Shown: positions 53,135 through 63,268, counted from the first letter of the stretch. The stretch is 64,000 bases of DNA from Falciphora oryzae (GCA_000733355.1 JNVV01000034.1:1-64000); one strand, 5' to 3'. The notes: generated by a model not told the origin, from the sequence alone. Made by a program: numbers and translations.

Positions 53135-54601
53135 TTACCAGACATCCTTTTCCCGCAGCTCCTTCTCGATCGGCCAGTCCCCGGTATTCACATCTTTTTT
53201 AAAAGTTGCCTTGTAGCTCTCCGCCGCCGCCTCGCGATTCCACACCTCGCTGGCGCAGCATGTAGGGAAGTAATCCTCTTCAGCCGGCGGCTTGACCTCT
53301 CCCGCAGACTGGCCCGAGTCCTTCTGGCGCTGCTTCTCTCGCCTCGCCGCCCTCGCCACCTTGGCCTCCTTCAGCGGCTGCCGCACGTACACAGTCCTCC
53401 CCATGGCATGGATGAACGCCTTCTTGGAGCGGACCAGCTGCGGCTCGTAGCCCTCCGCCTCGCGCTCGTTCATCAGCACGATGGCCTCCCGCCGCGGCGC
53501 CGCCTTTGCCAGCTCGACCGCCCTGGTGTCCGCAAAGACCATCCTCTTGGCTGCCGCCGACGCCGTGGTCACCGCCGAAGGACTGATGCCGATCGACACC
53601 GTGGCTCCCGCGGCCGCGTCGGCCTTGACGAGCGTGTACTTGCTCACCTTTACACTCCCCCAGTCCATGGCCATCTCCAACGGAGCCAAGCATCCAGGGG
53701 CGGGGACGTCGAGGCCGGTCAGCAGCGGGATCACGTCGGCGTGGGTGTAGAGCAGGAACCGGGCGGACGCGTCCCTGGCCTCGTCGCAGGCCGTCGCCAG
53801 GAACCGCCGCAACGCCCAGGCGCGGTTGAGGACCATGTCGGCCGTCTCGGTCAGCACCTCGCACGGGCGGCGCGCCCTGCCCTCGAAGTTCTGCGCGTCC
53901 GACTTGCCCGCCCTCCAGCCGTGCTCGCGCTCGTACCGCCAGCCCATGCGGCTGAAGTCGACCGTGATCCTGCCTTTAGCCCGCAGGGCCCCGACGTCCG
54001 CGGGTCGATTCTCGCCGATCAGGATGGCGAGGTGCAGGTTGTACATGATCTCGACCTGCTCTTTGATGATGCGCCTGCTGGTGACGACGTCGCACGGGAA
54101 GCGCACGCACTCCTGGAGCTGGGGCAGCAGCACGATGGTGAAGTCGCACTGCTTCAGGTCCTCAAAGGGCGTCGCTAGGATCGCGGTCTGGATGGCTCTT
54201 TCAAGGGGCGACGAGAAGATGGCGACGGTCTTCTTGGGCGGCTTCTGCTGGCCGCGCCGCGCCTCAAGGGCGATCCGTGCCCTGACGCACTCCCCGATCC
54301 CGCGGTCGGTCAGGGGCACGCGGAAGAACGAGGACCCCGACAGGTGCAGCGTCGAGGGCTTGATCTCGTACTCTGGCCCGGCCGACCCTTCCAGCGTGGT
54401 GACGATCTTGAGGATGGCGTCGGGCTGCGTGTTCAGCTTCCTCTTCTTGCGGTCGTGCTGGTTGATGTATGCCGGGTGGTTGCGTGCCTTGCCATACTCG
54501 GTCTCTTCGCGCGTCGGGCTGGGCTTGACAGGGCGAAAGCGCCAGTCGGAGACGGCGTGGGCGGCTTGCACGAACTCGAATGTGGCACTGCTGGAATCCA
54601 T
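53135..54601 (-). CDS. Histidine-phosphatase (phosphoglycerate mutase-like) superfamily protein
   Basis: 488 residues from ATG 54601 (MDSSSATFEFVQAAHAVSDW); codons further upstream are not ATG. The phosphatase fold is indicated by RVPLTDRGIGECVRARIAL, IFSSPLERAIQTAILATPFE (the SSPLxRAxQTA motif) and FLLYTHADVIPLL, which holds the second catalytic His. The classical RHG near the N-terminus is not obvious: the only candidate is VQAAHAV, where Arg is missing, so activity is doubtful. The C-terminal half is Lys/Arg/Ala-rich (ARAARREKQRQKDSGQSAGE) with a CC pair. The neighbouring minus-strand gene is unrelated. Confidence 0.7.
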   Translation of the reverse strand: MDSSSATFEFVQAAHAVSDWRFRPVKPSPTREETEYGKARNHPAYINQHDRKKRKLNTQPDAILKIVTTLEGSAGPEYEIKPSTLHLSGSSFFRVPLTDRGIGECVRARIALEARRGQQKPPKKTVAIFSSPLERAIQTAILATPFEDLKQCDFTIVLLPQLQECVRFPCDVVTSRRIIKEQVEIMYNLHLAILIGENRPADVGALRAKGRITVDFSRMGWRYEREHGWRAGKSDAQNFEGRARRPCEVLTETADMVLNRAWALRRFLATACDEARDASARFLLYTHADVIPLLTGLDVPAPGCLAPLEMAMDWGSVKVSKYTLVKADAAAGATVSIGISPSAVTTASAAAKRMVFADTRAVELAKAAPRREAIVLMNEREAEGYEPQLVRSKKAFIHAMGRTVYVRQPLKEAKVARAARREKQRQKDSGQSAGEVKPPAEEDYFPTCCASEVWNREAAAESYKATFKKDVNTGDWPIEKELREKDVW

Positions 54602-55346
54602 TTTGAAGCGGTTAAAAAACGAAACTGCTAAAATGTGTGCATCAAACGAGGGCAATCAGGTCAATCGATTCTTGGGTGCCGATAAATACTGCTACTTACC
54701 CGGCAGATTTTGTTCCTTGAGTTCTCTCCGCTTGATGATGGCCATCTTTGCTCCCGGAAACGGCCAAAGAAAGAGATCGGGCCTTGCCCTCACATTTCGA
54801 ACCGCCCTTTGTCCGCTCAGCTTGTGCCCGCCATTGGCACGGACGGTTTCCACCGTTCCTTTCCGGCAGCTGTCAGCCTGGCGCATCCGTCGGCAGACAA
54901 AGAAAAAAAAAAACAGTGTCCCTAACCCGTTTCCGCGACAAGCCCTCCAGGGACTTTCTTTGATGCGGCGAGAACGTGACAAAGGTCCAACGGCAGAACT
55001 TGACTGAGCGACAACTTGACGGGGCCAGCTAGTGCATTGATAGTTGGGATTGCGGGACATACACGGTAGATCCCAAGGTAAGTCAAAGTGGTCGCTCATC
55101 AGAGGATGGCAAACGTCCGTGTAGATGTCACATACAGCAGTGACGCATAACATGATGTTTGAGCATTCGGGTTCTGAAATTGCAAGCGGCTAAGCAGGGA
55201 GCTACCAGACGAGAGTGCCGGGTCTCTCGAGTGCTGGTTTAGCAGACTCGGGTCTGCGGTGATAGCTCTGCATCACATGTCGTATCGTCCGCGACGGGTT
55301 AAACGAACCACAGCCTCCGTCCTAAACCTTCCTCGCGCTTTCACAG
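54602..55346. other. Intergenic, promoter of the histidine-phosphatase-like gene
   Basis: About 745 bp. Contains a 13-A run near 54901-54913. No gene seen. Confidence 0.5.
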
Positions 55347-58300
55347 TCACACTTTCGGTCCGTCGGCTTGCTTCTCCGTCGCAGCTGGCTCTCCCGCGCC
55401 GACACTACCAGGCTTTGCCGCCGACACGTGGACTCCCGACACGGGCCGCAAAGCTTCTTCGCCATCACCATCGTCCCCATGCCATTCCTCCACGCCGGCG
55501 GGCGTCCACCGCGCCAGAAGCCTCTCTACGAGGTCGTCATCATCATCTCCATCATCGTTCTCGTCCGCCTCATCGAGATCCACCCATACCCCTTCCTTGC
55601 CGAGGCCCGAGGCGCCCTGCGATCCGTCCTGTTCTTCCTCGGTCGGTATGGGTTCGGCGATGTGGTGACCCGAAATCCCGGGCCTTCTAGATTTGGGTAA
55701 CCTCCGGCCCTGTCCGGCGCGAACCTGCGTGCTGGACGATCGTTCCAGCTGGGTTTCAGGCTCCGAGGCCGACTTCTTCTGCGCTCTATTCGATGATATG
55801 GAGAGTGTGTCGTGGACGGTGACAGCTTCGGTGCTTGGGCCAGCGTCCGCACCTGCCTGTTGTGCCTCGCGGATGGCTCTGGTGTGCGCCAACAGCCGTT
55901 CCTGCTCGTCCTCGTCTACAAGTCGCTTTATGATGATGTGGTCGGGATCGTCCTGCTTTGTCGTCAGTGGCTCTTTCTCCAGGGATAACAAAGAGCTATG
56001 GGACAGCGGTCCACTTACCGTGTCCATCTCAAAGTCAATACTAAGCGCCCTCAGTGTCTCCAGTTCGAGGTCCCGCATGAACATGCGTGTATAGGGCGGC
56101 CCCGAGCGAAACAACCCGCTCCCCTTCTTCTTCCGCGCTTCGCCGTATTCTCGCAAGGTCGCCCCCATATTCGACGCCACTAGGCTCCTGGGCCCCTCGA
56201 GGCCTCCCTCGCTTTCGGGCCCTTGGTTACCACCCTCGACAAGGTCTCGCCGTATTCGAGAAATTGACTCCCACATCGGTGGTGTCTGCATGACGGGAAG
56301 TCCAGGGCGGCGTAGCTCGGCTTTGCGCCGGCGCTGCTCTGCCTTGTAGAGCTTCTCGAGATTGACGCCGCCGCGAGGGGCGCGGGCGAAGAAAACGAGG
56401 AGCGATGATATCTCCCCTGCCCGGGCATTTCCTTGCCGTAACGCCCGCAAAATGCCTCGTGGCTTGTCTGTCCGGACAATCTCAACCTTCTCGAGAGAAT
56501 AGGCGAACTTGGTGCCCGCCGCTTCTGCCTGGAGCTGCTCTATCAGCCTGTCTACCTGCGATTGCTGGTTTGATGTCAGACCCAGGGACTGGTTTGATGA
56601 TTGTTTTTCCTGCGTATCATTCTCATCCATCGGTCCACGGAGACGGATGATCTCCTCCTCACTCATTCTACCCCTCGTTATCAGGCATCCGGTCCAGTCG
56701 GAGTTGCTGGAATCGGTGACGTTACTGGATCCCTGCGGTTGGATCTTCCAGACGTGATGTGTAGTGAGGAGGGAGACGAGATCGTGCTTGTGGTCTGAGG
56801 ACTTTGAGAGGTCCTGGACCCAAGTACCCTGCTGACCTGTATTTCCAGCCGAGGTCTTCCTATTTTTCTTAGGGCTGGAGGCAAAATTCTCTCTAGGCAG
56901 GACCTCGACGAGAACAAGCAATGCCGTTCCATCGTCACCACCACCTCCAGGGGAACCGCCCGAGCGTCCGGTGCGACGCGGCCTCTTCCCGACTTCCTCA
57001 ACCCGGAGCAGAGAACAATTGAGAATCTCGCCATCGTCCTCGCTACGGGGTTGCAGGAGGTGTCCCAGCGTGTTCAACTGCTCCTCCGTTGCGGAAGCGA
57101 GCGTCCGCTGCATGGCCTCCTTGGAGGGCCACCACCACCACCGGAACGCCTCGATCGCCCGGCGCAGTCCCCCCAGTAGCGCCGGCTCGAGCGCGAAGAA
57201 GGCGCCTTGCTGCTTGATTACGTATCGGGATACCGGGCCGTTTTGGTATTTTCTGAAGCCCAGCTCAAAGCCCGGGGTGGTCTCCTCTGGCCAGTCGCCA
57301 GAGGTGATGCCGTGATCGTCGCCGCTGCCGTTTGCCTCGCCGTCTGCTGCACCTTCCTCGTCTTGTCTGTCACTCTCCTGCTCTGGGTCTGTCGTTCCTG
57401 GTGTCTCCGGGCTTTGGACGCTCAAACCTGAGGACGCGTCTGCGGTGCAGACGTGATCACCTCCCAGGGGCTTTTTGGACTCTTGTCCGTGGCTTTTGTC
57501 ACCTGCGCCTCCAGCCACAGGTTTCAATAAAGGCGCAAAGTTGGGCAGGTCTTGCTCGTGCGGGGGGTTGCGGGACCCTGAACCATCCTCTTCGGGCCCG
57601 AAAGTCGGTTGCCCTGGCCCCAGATTCGCTTGCTGGTTCACATCCAGAATGTTGCTGGCGAGCGGGAGCTTCCCGGTTGTCTGCAAGGGCGAGAAAGAGT
57701 CTCGACTGCCGTCTTGAGGGAGGTCTGAGGATGCTGTCACGGTCCAATGGCGTGTTACTATACATGCTCCTGCTTGCTTCCTTGGGGCATCACTGTTGAG
57801 TCCAGAACAGAACTTACAGGCACCGGCTTCCGGCTCCCCAGCTATTTGCATGGCAGGTTCGGTCGACTGATCGTGAGATGCCGGACCTAAGTCGGACAAA
57901 TCCGCTAGGTCGCCGGCGGACTGCTGGAGAACAGAGACCTTCCCGCCATCCTGAGCCCCAGCTGTGCTCATGTGGTAGTCTGGCGGGGGCTTCGGCTCCT
58001 TTGGCGGGAACAGAACGCGGAGATCAATGTCCCCCTCTTGCAGCATATCCCGGATGGAAGCCACCGTCTTCATGATGTTCTTGACCTCCCTGCTAGCCTT
58101 GTTGATATCCACGGCCGCCTTGGCGATGGCGTTGATGTCCTTGTTTTCGAGGTTCGGCTTGCTGCGCACCTCGCCGATGAAGACGGTCATGACAATCAGC
58201 GACAGGCACTGCTGGTGGAATTGCAGCTGGCTGCGATACTCTGCCAACTTGGCCGTCACAAAGGGCCAGCGCAGACGCTTTACCAGCGGGAGGGACGCGG

Positions 58301-58727
58301 GCACCAGCGAGGGCTGTATCGTAATCTTGTCGGCCCGGTCCCGCCCCGTCCCTGCATTGAACTCGTCCAGCCTGCGACGCAGATGCCCCCCGACTTCGCC
58401 ATCGGCGTTGCCCAGCAAAACGGCCTCGATGCGCCAAAACACCAACAAACACCTATCTGCATTATTCTTGACGAACACGAGAGCGTCCTGGGAAAAAAGC
58501 CTTGTGCTGGTGCCGGATTCGAGACTTTCAGCCTCCATATCCAGGTACTGGTGGATAAGGCGCAACGAGTCGGCCGTCGATTCGATGCTGGAGCTGACGG
58601 CGATTAGCCCTTCGCGCGCGCCGCGCACCTGGCTGCCGAACTCGTGTAGGACTTCGCACAGCTCAATTGCGAAGGCCGCAATGCCGATGACGGAGCTGGC
58701 CGCCCCGATGGCCGTGATGGGGTCCAT
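55347..58727 (-). CDS. Large protein with a STAND-type fungal N-terminal domain
   Basis: 1126 residues if read without introns from ATG 58727, chosen because MDPITAIGAASSVIGIAAFA is the canonical start of this fungal N-terminal helical domain; an in-frame ATG also exists at 58883. Residues 1-250 fit that domain (SSIESTADSLRLIHQYLD, FVKNNADRCLLVFWRIEAVL). Then comes a long disordered Ser/Gly/Asp region, a middle module (AFFALEPALLGGLRRAIEAF, WWWWPSKEAM, LLVLVEVLPRENFA, KFAYSLEKVEIVRTD) and an acidic tail (DEADENDDGDDDDDLVE). No P-loop, NACHT, ankyrin or WD motif is visible. Two stop-free introns are possible: 57817-57734 (84 bp) and 56018-55953 (66 bp, branch ACTGAC). Both have GTAAGT donors and lengths divisible by three. 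Confidence 0.75.
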   Translation of the reverse strand: MDPITAIGAASSVIGIAAFAIELCEVLHEFGSQVRGAREGLIAVSSSIESTADSLRLIHQYLDMEAESLESGTSTRLFSQDALVFVKNNADRCLLVFWRIEAVLLGNADGEVGGHLRRRLDEFNAGTGRDRADKITIQPSLVPASLPLVKRLRWPFVTAKLAEYRSQLQFHQQCLSLIVMTVFIGEVRSKPNLENKDINAIAKAAVDINKASREVKNIMKTVASIRDMLQEGDIDLRVLFPPKEPKPPPDYHMSTAGAQDGGKVSVLQQSAGDLADLSDLGPASHDQSTEPAMQIAGEPEAGACKFCSGLNSDAPRKQAGACIVTRHWTVTASSDLPQDGSRDSFSPLQTTGKLPLASNILDVNQQANLGPGQPTFGPEEDGSGSRNPPHEQDLPNFAPLLKPVAGGAGDKSHGQESKKPLGGDHVCTADASSGLSVQSPETPGTTDPEQESDRQDEEGAADGEANGSGDDHGITSGDWPEETTPGFELGFRKYQNGPVSRYVIKQQGAFFALEPALLGGLRRAIEAFRWWWWPSKEAMQRTLASATEEQLNTLGHLLQPRSEDDGEILNCSLLRVEEVGKRPRRTGRSGGSPGGGGDDGTALLVLVEVLPRENFASSPKKNRKTSAGNTGQQGTWVQDLSKSSDHKHDLVSLLTTHHVWKIQPQGSSNVTDSSNSDWTGCLITRGRMSEEEIIRLRGPMDENDTQEKQSSNQSLGLTSNQQSQVDRLIEQLQAEAAGTKFAYSLEKVEIVRTDKPRGILRALRQGNARAGEISSLLVFFARAPRGGVNLEKLYKAEQRRRKAELRRPGLPVMQTPPMWESISRIRRDLVEGGNQGPESEGGLEGPRSLVASNMGATLREYGEARKKKGSGLFRSGPPYTRMFMRDLELETLRALSIDFEMDTVSGPLSHSSLLSLEKEPLTTKQDDPDHIIIKRLVDEDEQERLLAHTRAIREAQQAGADAGPSTEAVTVHDTLSISSNRAQKKSASEPETQLERSSSTQVRAGQGRRLPKSRRPGISGHHIAEPIPTEEEQDGSQGASGLGKEGVWVDLDEADENDDGDDDDDLVERLLARWTPAGVEEWHGDDGDGEEALRPVSGVHVSAAKPGSVGAGEPAATEKQADGPKV

Positions 58728-59279
58728 TTCTGGTGTGCGTTGGGACCATCGGCCGCCGGACGAGGGCTGAGATTCCTCGCTGGCGGTGTGTTTCGCTTGA
58801 TGGAAGAAAATGTTCGGGACAGCCAGGCGAAGCCAGCCAGCGGTGTGCCGACGCATCGCGCCCCAGCTCAGCCCGAGCCCCATCTCAGCCCGAGCACCCT
58901 CCTATGAGAAGCCCACCCGCCCATCAGCACCACGTGGTCTCACGCCAGCCAGACTAGTCCATATTATGGCAGGCCGTCCGGTCCTTGGCCGGCGACAACT
59001 ATGCTGTATTAGGCGTAGTTACCGTGCCCTGGATGGAAATTGCCACTGTTACGACAAGGAAAATTTCAGCTGGGTTCACCCTCTGCATGCACACGTCACA
59101 GAGAACCACGTCAAAGCCCATGGGGCATGTCATGATGATGATAATACACAACGTAAGTAAAAAGAAAACGACGAAAAAAAAATCAACGTCCTTGCCTTGT
59201 TTGGCTTGAGATACAATTGCTGGGAAATACGAAACTTCGCCACCCTCGATCTTCCGGCTTCAGGCGCCGAACATTGTGG
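58728..59279. other. Intergenic upstream of the STAND-N-like gene
   Basis: No gene recognised. Holds the promoter of the minus-strand gene and an A-rich run near 59160-59190. Confidence 0.45.
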
Positions 59280-60410
59280 TCATCCAGTTCCATGCGGTGA
59301 CTGCCTCTCAATAAGAGACACTGACCATTCCGACCCCCGTCGCCTACCGTTGAAGTAGACGGCAAAGTTAGTCATTAGCCCCATTGGGACCATCTCGATT
59401 TCGAAGTCCAATCTCTTAGATATCAACCCTTGCGGCTTCTCATAGCTAGGGAGGCCGCCGCAGCTGACGTCAAGTTTGCACTCGATCTCGCAGAGATTCG
59501 TGACGCTGCTGTCCCACCGGCTCGGCGGATCGTCCTCGTAGCATTGGACCATGGAGCACCACCAGGTGCCGTCGAAGTTCCGGCGAAAGAGGTGCGCGAA
59601 TGTGTGTCTCAAGGGTCTGGGTTTTGAGACCTCTTGCCCCTTTATTTTGCGTTTTCGCGTGCACAGTCAGTTTAGGACGTCCACTAGACCCCATCCGCGG
59701 AGTGAAGAGTTTCAGAATACCGTTCTGAGACTATAATTACCCTATTCAGGAACCAAAGCATCTGATCTTTCGCCATGTCAAATCCCCGCCAGTCGTCGAA
59801 GAATTTATCTTCCTCGAGGTGTACGTCCGGGTTGAAGTAGGGGGCCCATATGATTCCAATGCTGCTTCTCGCGGCGGTCAATGCGATGTAGATAGGAACA
59901 GACGGAACTATGCCAATGCTCTCTTGCTCTTCCTCGGGATCCCCTTCGAGGAACCCCTTGATGACGGCCCTCGACATATAGCGGTTATTCTGGTGATAAG
60001 ATTTAATTCGTGAATTATGTCAATTGCCATCCCTTCTTGAAAGTCGAAACCCATACGTCTGCCTTGGAATGGGGGGCTCAAGCTTACGGCCTTGAACCTG
60101 GCGATTGGAGAATATCGATGCCTCGGCCGGCGTATTCTCTCTTGAGATGTTCGTAGAGATAAGTACTTCCGTCTAGTTCGTCAACCAGGATGATTGCCTA
60201 CGAAGATCGCGGTGGCCAGCGCCGAAGCATCTTTCTCCTCACGGAAGGAGTCCCTGTCCGATTTACGGTGACATTCTTCCCCTCCGGCGAGATCTGCATC
60301 CTCTGCCCCTCAACTAACGCGGTCGTGCCGTCAACGGACTTTCTAAAAAATTCCACTATACGAGAACTAACTAGCTCGTTGCAAGCCATGTCGGTTGGAA
60401 GAGCCACTTC
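59280..60410 (-). pseudogene. Hsp70-like ATPase, C-terminal part, N-terminus missing
   Basis: Minus-strand pieces in order match the C-terminal half of fungal Hsp70-like (actin-fold) ATPases: CNELVSSRIVEFFRKSVDGT (near 60380), ILVDELDGSTYLYEHLKREY (near 60190, the phosphate-2 region where VGGxGSS is usual), YMSRAVIKGFLEGD (near 59970), IYIALTAARSSIGIIWAPYF, DDWRGFDMAKDQMLWFLN (near 59780), HTFAHLFRRNFDGTWW (near 59600), SSVTNLCEIECKLDVS and KRLDFEIEMVPMGLMTNFAV. Gaps with GTAAG-like donors suggest introns, but I could not join all pieces in frame, and one stop (near 60196) lies between the first two. The N-terminal nucleotide-binding half should lie beyond 60410, where MITE 4 and a retrotransposon begin. 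Confidence 0.6.
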
Positions 60411-60463
60411 TCAAAGGGCGGGTGAAGACTAAAGGCTAAAAGGTGCATGGAGGTTACTTCTTA

Positions 60464-60669
60464 GAGGTTGTTTGACACTAAATGGTTTTTTGGTTTTCCT
60501 CATACTATTCCAAAAACCACTGGTTTTTTTTGGAGGTTATTGAACAAAGCATAAACCCTGCAAAATTTAATAAAAGTGAAATTTAACCGGCCAAAAGTAC
60601 CTTTTTAACTAAACCTTCCAGGTTTTCACGTACGCCCTTTAGTAAAGGCGTTTTTAACGACTAAAAAAC
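60464..60669. mobile_element. MITE 4, truncated by an LTR retrotransposon
   Basis: Left end GAGGTTGTTTGACACTAAAT follows TTA. The interior (CCTGCAAAATTTAATAAAAG, CCCTTTAGTAAAGGCGTTTT) matches MITE 2 and MITE 3. The right inverted repeat breaks off at ACTAAAAAACT where the LTR at 60670 begins. Confidence 0.65.
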
Positions 60670-61369
60670 TGTAACACCCCACACAAAACCATGGCCAGCA
60701 GCCGCAGGGGACGCCACCGGTGACCACAAAGGAGGCCTCCGGGTGGTAGCCGGAGGGGCGCAAGCCCTAACGGATATGCAGATCAGGAAAATTTAACTTT
60801 ACGACACGCGCGCCGATCAGCCCCCGCAAATCAGCCCGGCCTGTAACACCCCACACAGAACCATGGCCAGCAGCCGCAGGGGACGCCACCGGTGACCACA
60901 AGGGAGGCCTCCGGGTGGTAGCCGGAGGGGCGCAAGCCCTAACGGATATGCGGATCAAGAGAGTTTAACTTTGCGACACGCGCGCCGATCAGCCCCCGCA
61001 AATCAGCCCGGCCCGGAACCCTAAAAGGAACGAAACATATCCGGCTCCGACGGACGCCGCGGAGGAGGCAGTGTGCCGATAACAACCGAAAGGCAGGCTC
61101 CGACGGACGCCACGGAGGAGGAAACGCGCCGACGACAGCCAAAGGACGCCCGGAGGGTCAAAGCATAAGGAGGGCCCGAAAAACCCCCTGTGAAGGAGGC
61201 CAGGAGGGCAAGCAATCGTTTTTCTGTTTCTACCAACACCATAGATTTGTTGAGCCTTGACGAATACGACTATTAAGCTGTTAAACCTTTGAGATTTCCT
61301 TGCGAAAACCCCCCTTTTCCAGGCCTAACACTGCTGTAGCTGGCTATAGTAGGGCCAAAGCCTGTTACA
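60670..61369 (+). repeat. D-family 5' LTR with tandem duplication
   Basis: About 700 bp from TGTAACACCCC to CCTGTTACA. The first 172 bp (60670-60841) are repeated almost exactly at 60842-61013. A second, shorter doubling of GGCTCCGACGGACGCC occurs near 61043 and 61096. The 3' half (GAGGGCAAGCAATCG... onwards) matches the element D LTR, while the 5' part is different. Confidence 0.8.
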
Positions 61370-61372
61370 ATT

Positions 61373-61381
61373 CGATTGCTT
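61373..61381 (+). other. Candidate self-priming site of the second D-family copy
   Basis: CGATTGCTT, 3 nt after the LTR, complementary to AAGCAATCG at 61210-61218. Preserved despite RIP. Confidence 0.5.
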
Positions 61382-61499
61382 TCTTTGCTCAAACCTTTAG
61401 CATTTACTAGTTACCATATCGGACTTTAACGACTTCGTTAATATTAACGACCCAGGCCAGGACAAGGATCTAGGAACGGGAATATCCACCCTTTCCCCT

Positions 61500-62810
61500 G
61501 GACGCGAGCAACCTACCCCCAACAACCTTCGTGGATACCCTAACTTTAGCATCCATAGCGTTGCATCCTACACTCGTTCGCAGCTCGCCTATTACGTAAC
61601 GCGAAATTGCATCCCTACCAAAATTTTGCCACAGTTCCAAAAAGCATTTGTGGAACGAAAGGCAGTTCGCGAAGCCTTTAGCCTCCCAAACGATTCAAAC
61701 GATCCAAATCGCCCTAACCACGAGCCCCAAATTCCGGCTCGTTTTTAAAGCTTAACCCCAAAGCAGTACGGCTAGGAGGTTAACCGCCCGTTAGGAAAAC
61801 CCGGCAATTAGTCGATACCCCGGGCACCGTCGCACCACACCCTAATAAGGGACGACGACGAAAAAAACGACATTTTTCCTTCGTACGATAAAAATAGAGG
61901 TAGTTACAAAATTTTATGGAAAATGCCCGAGCTAAAGCTTCCAAATTTAGTGCAGGACTTCGACCATTGGAAAAGCAAACTTAACCTTACGTTCGAAACT
62001 AACTTTAACGGCTTTACCACGGCCAGATTACGCATCGCAGCCGCTGTCAGAACCTTCGATAGCGACTTTAATTCCGCCTATAACGGTTCGCGCAAAGCCA
62101 GTCCGGTATTGGGCTTATATTGGCGCAAATTTATGCGATGGCTCCGTAATACCACATTGCGAAGAGACTTTTCATTCTTAAGGGCTACTAACGACCTACA
62201 GCAACTTATGCAAAAAAACAACGAGGACCTTGGTGTTTTCGCAGTACGGTACCGACGTATATGCGGCGAAGCAGGATAAACAGCCGATATTAACAATTAC
62301 GTTATCCGTTTGGTCCCTGCCTTAAAAGTCCAAGTTACCCGCGGAATGCATTACAAAGCGGAAACTTTGGAAGACCTTGTCGCTATAGCCCAAATCCTTT
62401 GGGATACCCTAGGTACGGGTGCTCGCGCCCCGTACGACGAAAAGGAAGGTTCTTATAAGTCCTCCTACAAAAAGGACTAAAAGGAATCGAACAAAGACGG
62501 GAAGCACAAGTTTCGAAGCAAGCAAGAAGGGCGTGACTAACGCAACGGCAATAGCAAAAGCAACGGACGCTCGACGCTTTTAAACGCCAAACGCTAACGA
62601 CGCCGGAACGAAAGCGTATGCCTTAAGTGCGGCAAGCCTAACTATATAGCGAAAAATTGCAAAAACCCCTTTTCCGCTACCAAACCTTCGATTAAAGAGG
62701 GCGAATCCCCCTAAAAGGAAAAAGCCAAAGTTAATTCTTTAAAGCGCCGGAAAAAGGAAGGTGGAAAAAAACAAAGCGAAAAGCGCCAAAAAAACTAAAA
62801 GGGAACCCGG
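61500..62810 (+). pseudogene. D-family gag, RIP-damaged
   Basis: Same order as in D: SIHSVASYTRSQLAYYV (near 61550), a capsid-like open stretch from 61923 (MPELKLPNLVQDFDHWKSKL, LGLYWRKFMRWLRNTTL) and a basic linker. The nucleocapsid box near 62625-62655 reads CLKCGKPNYIAKNC, so the zinc-ligand His is Tyr (CAT to TAT). Stops at about 62277 and later break it. Confidence 0.8.
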
Positions 62811-63268
62811 TTATCCCCGTACCGACGTTCCGTAACGACCAAATACGTACAGCCCCTGCGCTCGTTATTAAAGGGACCGTTAGCTTTTCCAACGGCGGCC
62901 CGAAAATTAAGGTCAAAGTCGGTTTAAACACGTTCGCCGAAGTTAATACCGTTTTTATCACCTTTTGCAAATCCCTGGGCTATAAGTTATGCAACCGTTC
63001 TAAATACGATTACTAATCCCTCACTTTCGCCGCCGCAAGCGATTAGGGCGTTAAAACCTATAGTATTTACCATTTACGATTAAGCTTTTGTAATTAAAAT
63101 AGCATTCCGGTGGAAGTTATCCGGCCATTCCTCGCTATCGAACGAAATTTAGCAAACGCCCCTATTTTTGTAAGCATACCATTAATGTAGGAATTGGTTA
63201 TGGATTTCCACCCGGCTAAAAGCACCTGGTGTTTTAACTAACGTTTTTATATTTATTAGCTATCCGTA
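62811..63268 (+). pseudogene. D-family protease region, truncated
   Basis: Follows the gag as in D (APALVIKGTV, GLNTFAEVNTVFITF near 62930) with extra stops. Ends abruptly at TATCCGTA, where D continues into pol. Confidence 0.6.

Larger units (their letters stand above)
60670..63268 (+). mobile_element. Second D-family gypsy element, truncated
   Basis: LTR, gag and protease regions align with element D in the same order. The copy stops at 63268 where another transposon is inserted, so RT and integrase are missing from the window. RIP damage is heavier than in D. Confidence 0.85.

Noticed and set aside
61043..61110. Repeated GGCTCCGACGGACGCC, considered as a separate tandem-repeat locus
   Set aside because: It lies inside the LTR and is explained as internal LTR duplication.
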